64,000 nt of DNA from Rhododendron vialii. Lineage: Eukaryota > Streptophyta > Magnoliopsida > Ericales > Ericaceae. Positions 55,783 to 64,000 of the stretch are shown here, in pieces. Position 1 is the first letter of the stretch; every line of letters begins with the position of its first letter. The translations under genes and the position numbers were made by a program. The notes under the pieces are model-generated. The model was given only the letters and a program-made list of their open reading frames with translations. It searched no databases and was not told the origin of the DNA. The stretch spans positions 24,732,001 through 24,796,000 of the forward strand of contig NC_080569.1 in assembly GCF_030253575.1 (NCBI RefSeq). Reading direction: 5' to 3'.

Positions 55783-55990
55783 TGCAATTTCTTTCAATTA
55801 TTACAAAAATACTTGTTTAGGAGCATATAGGTCTGCAAACTTTACTACTTTTATTAAAAACAAAACCGAACCGATGTACATAGTTGCACAGCTCATATAC
55901 AATTGATGTGAACACATACCCATTGTACATGAAAGAAATTAAAAAGATACCATCTCAACATCTCAGACACTATCTGGCTTCAACAAACGT
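54943..55990. promoter_or_regulatory. 5' flank of kinase pseudogene B
   Basis: Matches the 5' flank of copy A. It keeps the GA microsatellite (55737-55780). About 130 bp (55290-55425) are absent from block A, so block A probably lost them. No promoter element is convincing. Confidence 0.35.
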
Positions 55991-56730
55991 AGGTTTAAAA
56001 GCATTTGTAGAACACCTGTGATGGCATTGTCGTGATGACTGTCTTTCTACTGAAGCTGGACGGTTGAGTAAATGCAGACTGCTTTGGCTTGGGATGACAT
56101 GCACTTTTTCTAATTAGCATAGAAAAGACTGCTGATATGTTAAGCCTATCAATTGCAAATTCTTTCACAAACAATATTCCCACTTGTATGCATCTCCCGA
56201 TTGCCAGTTGAAAGCCATGATTTGATGTACTATTGATTTAACAGTGCCAGTGTTGTCATAATTCCACAGGTTCTATACCAGAAATATCAGTAGTGACATG
56301 AAATTAGAAATTAAACCTCAGCTGTTGACAAACCTGAAGAATCAGAAAACTAGGTAATGGAAAAGATCAAAGTGAACTTCCATATCCTAAAAGGCTCAAA
56401 GATTTCTCATCATTGAAGAAACTGGTGTTCCGTCATCCACTATTCCACTTACTATCTCAAGGAACAACACCCCGAAGCTGAATACATCAGATTTATCTGG
56501 ACACCTCACGTCTATTGCATATTCAGGAGCCATATAGCCGCTACACCATGTCAAATAAAATTTGATCACCACAAGACAGAGTAGTTACAGTACAGTAAGT
56601 ACGATTTTTTCTTCTTTAGCAAGTGGCATCTACTTACTAGGTTTCGACAATCCTTCTGGTATTGGCTCGCTATTCATCGCTTCCAAAGATCCTTCTCATG
56701 CCAAATTCTGGAAAGGCAATGCCCTGGATT
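55991..56730 (-). pseudogene. Decayed fourth S-receptor-like kinase fragment
   Basis: Remains of the last three kinase exons of an S-receptor-like kinase are visible in order. Last-exon residues are FAIDRLN, FSMLIRK and PKPKQSAFTQ (55995-56183). The APE-region exon (about 56395-56545) has 'ggagccatatagcc' and 'aagctgaatacatcaga'. A scrap of the DFG exon lies near 56640-56720. It is far more diverged than copies A-C and has no upstream exons. Block A lacks it. Confidence 0.8.
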
Positions 56731-56749
56731 GGTTATTGCAGTTATAACT

Positions 56750-57530
56750 TACTAAGATATATCATGATACATCCTAAATATCATGATCTGTTAATTGTAT
56801 TTGAATGGATATCAGCTCTATAATATAGTCAGGCAAGCCTGATCTACAGATGCAGGTTTTGTACTCGACAAATTGGCCAATCAAACATGTATGTAAGCAA
56901 AAACAGTCATCAACAGTAAGGTTTAAATCATATTAATAACTGGTATACAATGGACAAGGCACACACCCTGGGCAATATGGTACATAACCAGGCTCTTAGT
57001 CTAATAGACGAGATAGCAACAAGCGAGCAGTGCCTTCTCAAAAAAAGAAAAAACCAAGCAAGCAGTGGATTGTTAAAGTTTGATTCGAAAATAAGTTCCA
57101 CAAATATGGTCAGCTTGACTTGTTTACTAGATGAGTCAACCTCAAACGAGCTTTGATGGATTGATCACAAGCAAATCTTGAGTAGCTTGAATTACTCAAA
57201 AATTGTAAGTCTATCTAGCATAACCGATGGTAGGAAGTTCAAACTTTGCTTATATGAATGCTTAAGGAACTTTAGTCTGTTTATGCATTAAGTTGATCTA
57301 GAACTAGCTTTTAACGATCTAAAATTCTAGTAGATTAATTTGTTTTTCAGTCTGCATAACTGAAATAGCGGTAGCAAATTAGCAATAGTTTTGTCCAGAT
57401 GATTAGGCCCAAAGAAATTCACGTCCTTGACTTTCAATAATATCAACATTCCTAAACGATTCTTCCCACAACCAACTTCATATATTACTTATAACTTAAG
57501 CAGACCAAAATTCCCAATATATATATATAT
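56750..57530. other. No gene seen
   Basis: Sequence between the kinase fragment and the MITE cluster. From about 57284 it rejoins similarity with block A (42510 onward, 'ttgatctagaactagctttt'). The part 56750-57280 is specific to block B. A 68-codon open frame at 56950-57156 has no recognisable domain. Confidence 0.35.
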
Positions 57531-57536
57531 ACACAT

Positions 57537-57947
57537 AGTCCGGATCAAGTCCACACCCCTTCCCGTCCGCACCTCCCTTTTTTGATCGAATTTTGATGAT
57601 CCGAACAACTCAATGTGATCAGAACGTGATTTTAAAGGTACTCGTGAGATATCGGCAAAAAAAATGCTCAGCAAGGGTTTCATCCGAACAGTTTTTGTTT
57701 GTATTTTATTGAACGGTTCAATAAAAAATTGCTCAAATCAAGCCCTTCCGGGTGTTTTTTTTGCTGATTTCTCGCGGGTACCCATAAAATCACGTTCTGA
57801 ACACATTGAGCGGCTCGGATCTTCGAAATTCGATCAGGAAAGGGGAGGTGCGGCCGGGAAAATGTGTGGATAGGAACCGGACCGACACACAGTCCGGATC
57901 AAGTCCGCACCTCCCTTTTTGATCGAATTTTGATGATCCGAATAGCT

Positions 57948-57995
<48 letters not shown>
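57537..57995. mobile_element. Foldback MITE copy, partial second copy and AT microsatellite
   Basis: 57537-57884 is a relative of the hairpin MITE at 35506-35861, with ends 'agtccggatcaagtcc' and the inverted 'ggaaccggacc'. A second, one-armed copy (57892-57955) follows directly and runs into a pure AT microsatellite (about 57953-57994). Block A has none of this at the matching place. Confidence 0.65.
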
Positions 57996-57997
<2 letters not shown>

Positions 57998-57999
57998 TT

Positions 58000-58140
58000 T
58001 CGACAATCAGGGTTGTCCGGCCTGGCTTACATGTCAAAGACAGACCATCTACACCGGGATTAAAAAATTTTCAAGAAATTACTTTCTTGCGCTGTGACCC
58101 CAACAATCAATTGTGTAGAGAGGGGACCCACCAATCATTG
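58000..58140 (-). mobile_element. SINE-like repeat (block B copy)
   Basis: Matches the SINE-like element at 42745-42960 in block A, though more worn; the B-box-like stretch reads 'attgattgttgggg' on the minus strand. Confidence 0.35.
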
Positions 58141-59339
58141 AACTAGTGTGCTAAAATTCCTCCAATTTCATAACCCATATATGGTTCCAACTTTACCCAC
58201 ATGTTCAGGTATACATAAATACATACCCACCTATTTTAAGCAACGATTTTGGCTTAAGCTTACCTGTTGACATGTCTACTGATATGAATATTTGAAACAG
58301 AATCAGCTTCTCGAATTAGGAGAAATCTGGTGACGAAACCCGTATCATTCAAGTTTGAGATTTTGGGTCTTAACGCGTGCCTGTCCTTGATTTCCATTGT
58401 AACTTTAAAAAATACATAGAAAAAGGGGATACTTCAGGAGAAGCTACCAAGGGCAGGAGAGGGGCTGAGAGTTGGGATTGGGCTGTGTTTGGAACCTAGG
58501 AAAATGATTGAAAATGAAGGGGGGAAATAATAATAAGAGGCTCTGTTTGTTTGGAGAAATAGTATAAAAAAAGGGAAAATAATTAGGAGAGAAATTAGAA
58601 GGAAATTTCAAGAAAAATTGGAGGGGAAGTTGAACTTCTTTCTTTGAAAATTTATCTGAAACCAAACAAGGGGAGGTAAGAAAATTTGGAGTGGAACAGT
58701 GGAAGTTGAACTTTTTTCTTTGAAACTTTATCTGAAACCAAACAAGGGGAGGTAAATTTTTAATTTTTTTTCATAATTTTCATTTCTTTTTCAAAGATCC
58801 AAACGGAGCCTAAGCCCGTTAATGGCCGGATTGGTTTTGGATTTTTATCCAAATTTGGTCCCACACAATCCAGACTAGAAATATTCAATATAATACGTTT
58901 GATCCGAATTCAAAAATCCAAAAATTAACGGATCTGATCCGGTAATACACCAATTTATTTTAACAAAGCACTAATTCAGCTTACACATTACACGTCTAAT
59001 TCTGATCCGGATTGCCCTTGGCAAAATTGTGAAAGTCGGATTTAGATCATATTTGAGTTATTTACGGGATTTGTTCGGATTCGAATTCTATTAGATTGAT
59101 AGAACAAATCTGATCCATATTTGTGAAGGTGGCAAGGTTAGGGGCTTGAGCTCTCGTCAAATTTTTGTGATCGGTCAATTTTGGGCCATTGCCGCTCACC
59201 CGGAATCCATAACCATGATCAGGGTTGTTCATATGTCTAAAATACTCATTCGGCTTAATAATCTATTTTGCCTATTTTTTTGTCTTTATTCAAAAAAAAT
59301 CGCATTTGTTAATTTTTCGTCAATTAACCATGATCGATC

Positions 59340-60868
59340 AGGGTGTGTTCGCGATGACACCGATAGTCACCAAACCCGCAGCTATCTTGATGGTGGTGCA
59401 CCTCCGTGCCCCCACCTTGCTCGAGGTGCTCGGTCGCCGGGCTCTTTTCTCACCCATTCTTGAGGTGCTCCCGGCACCCCTTCATCTTGATCTCCAAAAT
59501 GCTATCGTCCTTCCCGGCGACCTTTGTGAAACTGGGTGTGGGTTGAGTATGTCCGCCACTCCTTCGGACGGGGTGAGTGGAGGAGGCCGAAACGCTGCTG
59601 AGCCGTGTGAAGGCCGACGGGTGCGCTCCGTTCTCTTTGGGGGACCAGGAACGTCGGCATCCGTCATGGCCACCCGTCTTTCTGTCATGGGCCATTTTCG
59701 GGGGAGGGTTGAGGCAATCCTTCGCCGACGGCCTCAGCTGTTGGTTTTGGTGGCAGGTCCTGTCGTTGCCATGAGACGGGTTCCGATGGCTCCACCGTCC
59801 GCCGCTTCCTTTGGAGCGAGAAGGGGACATGTGAAGAAGGCATTTGATGTCTGCCAACTCGTCCCAGACGTGACGGTCTTGCTCCACGATTGCTGTCAGC
59901 TTGTCGATCTTGTCTTCAAGGTGGTGGATGTAGCTGTGACCTCACTGGAAGGCCCTGCATGCGGAGCCACCAAGCTGGTTCCGATGGGGGTGGCGATGAT
60001 AGAGACGTGCTACTTGACGGTGGCGTGGGGGTCCTCGGAGCCAAGTGTGAGGGCTCCGAGCGGCCCGATGCCTCTGGTTGCGCCACCGTCGTCCTGCACC
60101 ATCACCATTTCTGAGCAAGGGCTGTGGAAAGGAAGCTTTTATCTAGAGAGGGGGAAGAGGGTGAGGTCGATCAGATCCCCAGCAGAGTCGCCAAATGTGG
60201 GGGTTCTGTTAATTGGGATCTGGATCGAGTTGGAGCCTCCTCCTTCTCTCTGGTTCACTCCGCCGGTCCTTCGCCGAGGCTGCTCAAAGTCACTAGGGCG
60301 ATTGGTTGCCCAGTGACCCTTCGACGATCAAGTTAGATCTCAAGAGATGAAGGAGAGGCTAGGGTTAGGGTGGAATGACTTATCTGTTAAAGTGGCTATC
60401 CTCTCTTATTTATAGATCTTGCTTGACTTGGTCCCAAAGTAAGCGCGTGAGGGTCACATTCCGGTAATCACCTCGGGTAACGTCATAGGTGACGTACGAG
60501 ATAAGGCAGTTACGGAACACATGATCAGCCTCAATGATTATCTTCTTGTAACCGTTTGGGCCCCCCTTGGCGTGGCAATGCCCTTGTCGGACATGGGCCC
60601 GGGCGTTCGGGGACAAGCCTCCACCCGGACCGCTAGATCAGAGCGGGGCCTGGAACGGTGCTTCTTACCGAGCTATTCACTGAGGAAGCTCCAGGAGATT
60701 CTTGGAACTCGCGGAACCGGGCTCGGCGTCTATACCGAGCGATGCATGGAAGGGGCTCGGGGGAGGTCTCGGGACATGCGGCCGGTGCAGGACAGAGAAG
60801 CCTTTCCGATCATGGGGGACGGCTCCTACCCAGCGGATGGTCCCAACCCGATTCCCAGGGCCACTACA
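59340..60868 (-). mobile_element. Ty3-type LTR retrotransposon fragment (5' LTR and gag leader)
   Basis: On the minus strand a 673-bp LTR (60868 to 60196, TGTAGTGG...CCCCCACA) is followed directly by TTTGGCGACTCTGCTGGGG, the primer-binding-type leader found next to plant Ty3 LTRs. A TATA box TATAAATA lies at 60407-60414 on that strand. Downstream is a broken gag N-terminal region (about 60115 to 59345), recognisable by DDSILEIKM and REHLKNG just before a stop. The rest of gag, all of pol and the 3' LTR are missing. The region is much more GC-rich than its surroundings. The long plus-strand frame at 59225-60316 is the antisense shadow of this fragment. Confidence 0.75.
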
Positions 60869-62179
60869 ATACTCATAACCTATAAATTCAAATTCAAAAT
60901 CCCAAAACGACGAACAGGTCTAGAAAATCTGTTTTTCTATCTATTTTATTCTTTCTCATTTTGGATTTTTGCAAAGGATAATAACGAAAGAGCTGGGGAA
61001 ATAATCCAACTAACATCAAATTTCGAAAGTAGATCAAGAAATTTCAATTTCGAAATGTATTAGTAGAATTTAAGAAAACCCAAATCTGTGTCATCAATAT
61101 CATCATGCACATGGTTTTCCATAACCTGTGTGATATTTCATTCGATTGGCAATGCTACAAACACACCTTCAAAATACAACTCCGGAGTCTGGACACGGTT
61201 GTGTCAAAACTGTTAGATTCACATGAATCCACAGTTGTATTTTAAAAATGTGTTTGTACTTTCTAGACCTTTTGTTTTTCATTAAATTTGCAAAACATTT
61301 TGGATAAACATCTTTCGTACACAATCCAGTAAATTCACCAAAAGCGGTAGCTCTGGAAAGATGTTTTTTTTTCTTCTTCTTCTTCTTTTTTGCTGTAAAT
61401 TAAGGAGCAAAACCACAGAACCCTAAATGAACATGTGAGAGGAAATTTCATCTGTGCATTATTTTACTAATTTTTGTCGGTGGGTTTTGTTTAATTACCC
61501 ATTCTTATTTTACTGGTAATTTTGCGCTGTAATGGAATGGTGAATAGAAACCAACACGAAGTTTAAAAATAATACAAAAAAGTGCTGCAAGATTATTAAG
61601 ACCAAAAAAAAAAAAAAAAGGGAAGGAAAATGGGTCCGATCGGGTCGGAATTGGGTATGACTTGACCCATATTTGACAGACCCATTTCAACCCATCTAAT
61701 ATTGATCCGTATTCAACCTGCCCATATTCAACCCACGACCAGTTTTAACCCGTCCAAATCTGTCCATTTGCCACCTCTAAAATAAAACATCACACCATGT
61801 GGACAGAATAATTCAATCACGCCAAATTAGAAGTTTCTAGGAATTTTCAAATCCAAAAGCAGAAAAGCAGTTTAATGGACTTTCTGGGTGTTTACAAAAA
61901 AAAAATATTTTTGCAAAATCAGATTCTAATGTTTCAAAATTAGTTTTGAGTGTTTATAAAAAATTCTACTAGAAAACAGATTCTTGGATTCTACAGATTT
62001 TGAAAAACTGGAAAAAGAATGAAATTCTAAAAATCTCAATGCTAGGTCTGGATAGCTTATGGAGATGATTTTTAGGTTTTAAGTTTTATAAAAGCTGAAT
62101 TTTAGTCCAAAACTTCAGTTTTAGTCCCCATATAAACGAACAGGAGAAAGAAGAAGATATCTTCCCAAGGAAGCTCACG
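60869..62179. other. Intergenic, with MITE and hAT remnants
   Basis: A small hairpin MITE lies at about 61151-61265 (ends 'ctacaaacacaccttcaaaa' and the inverse). A piece of the TAGGGGTGGCAAA hAT family (right end 'ccatttgccacctcta') lies at about 61625-61782. From about 61790 to 62090 the sequence matches the duplicated flank at 26400 and 34430. The 3' flank of kinase copy C follows. No gene is supported. Confidence 0.45.

Positions 62180-64000
<1,821 letters not shown>

Larger units (their letters stand above)
50240..59232. repeat. Segmental duplication block B
   Basis: Collinear partner of block A (35432-44268), same orientation. It retains the empty sites for three block A insertions. 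It carries unique additions: foldback MITE copies and an AT microsatellite (57515-57995), and the kinase fragment at 55.99-56.73 kb that block A lacks. Confidence 0.85.

Noticed and set aside
59225-60316. A 363-codon plus-strand open frame
   Set aside because: It is antisense to a Ty3-type LTR and gag leader. The opposite strand shows LTR ends, leader and gag residues, and the plus frame has no domain.

Overview
The window is nuclear DNA from a flowering plant, most likely a eudicot. It is AT-rich, its genes carry GT-AG introns, and it holds plant-specific families: a DUF4220/DUF594 protein, a plastid geranylgeranyl reductase-like enzyme and G-type lectin S-receptor-like kinases. It is also dense in plant-type mobile elements. 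Species cannot be fixed from the sequence. There is no bacterial or organellar gene set, no CRISPR array and no rRNA or tRNA gene that I could recognise. All recognised protein genes lie on the minus strand.

Layout. 1-6.5 kb: intergenic, with a candidate solo LTR (2773-3497) and a SINE. 6.5-8.8 kb: an intact intronless DUF4220/DUF594 gene. 9-14.5 kb: mobile elements, including a non-autonomous hAT with an 8-bp target duplication and several MITEs. 14.56-22.66 kb: a complete 17-exon MCM2 replicative helicase gene (949 aa). Its large intron 2 holds a 5'-truncated LINE with a 15-bp target duplication, which was itself hit by a MITE. Two E2F-type sites lie just upstream of the start codon. 23.6-34.7 kb: a tandem duplication of a geranylgeranyl reductase-like gene. 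The full gene is at 26666-28042. A truncated, frameshifted, hAT-interrupted 5' copy is at 23667-24864. The shared upstream DNA of the full copy is expanded by a long-TIR Mutator-like element, a copia remnant, a hAT carrying a nested MITE, and a small MULE-type MITE.

35.4-59.2 kb: two copies of a block of about 9 kb (A 35.4-44.3, B 50.2-59.2), each with one S-receptor-like kinase. Copy A (38277-41613) is open across 7 exons (828 aa). Copy B (51586-54942) is broken by three frameshifting deletions. Between the blocks lie an LTR-like repeat region with tandem repeats (44.7-47.5 kb) and a broken DUF4220 copy split by a MITE (47.9-50.0 kb). 59.3-60.9 kb: an LTR plus gag-leader fragment of a Ty3-type element. 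62.2 kb to the end: a third kinase copy (exons 2-7), running off the window.

The genes do not form a pathway: one is a replication factor, one a plastid isoprenoid enzyme, and the rest are receptor kinases and DUF4220 proteins. The main biology visible is local duplication followed by decay and repeated transposon insertion. Paired duplicate copies serve as natural empty sites and confirm several element boundaries to the base. I found no convincing new molecular system. Exon coordinates were read by hand and could be off by a base.
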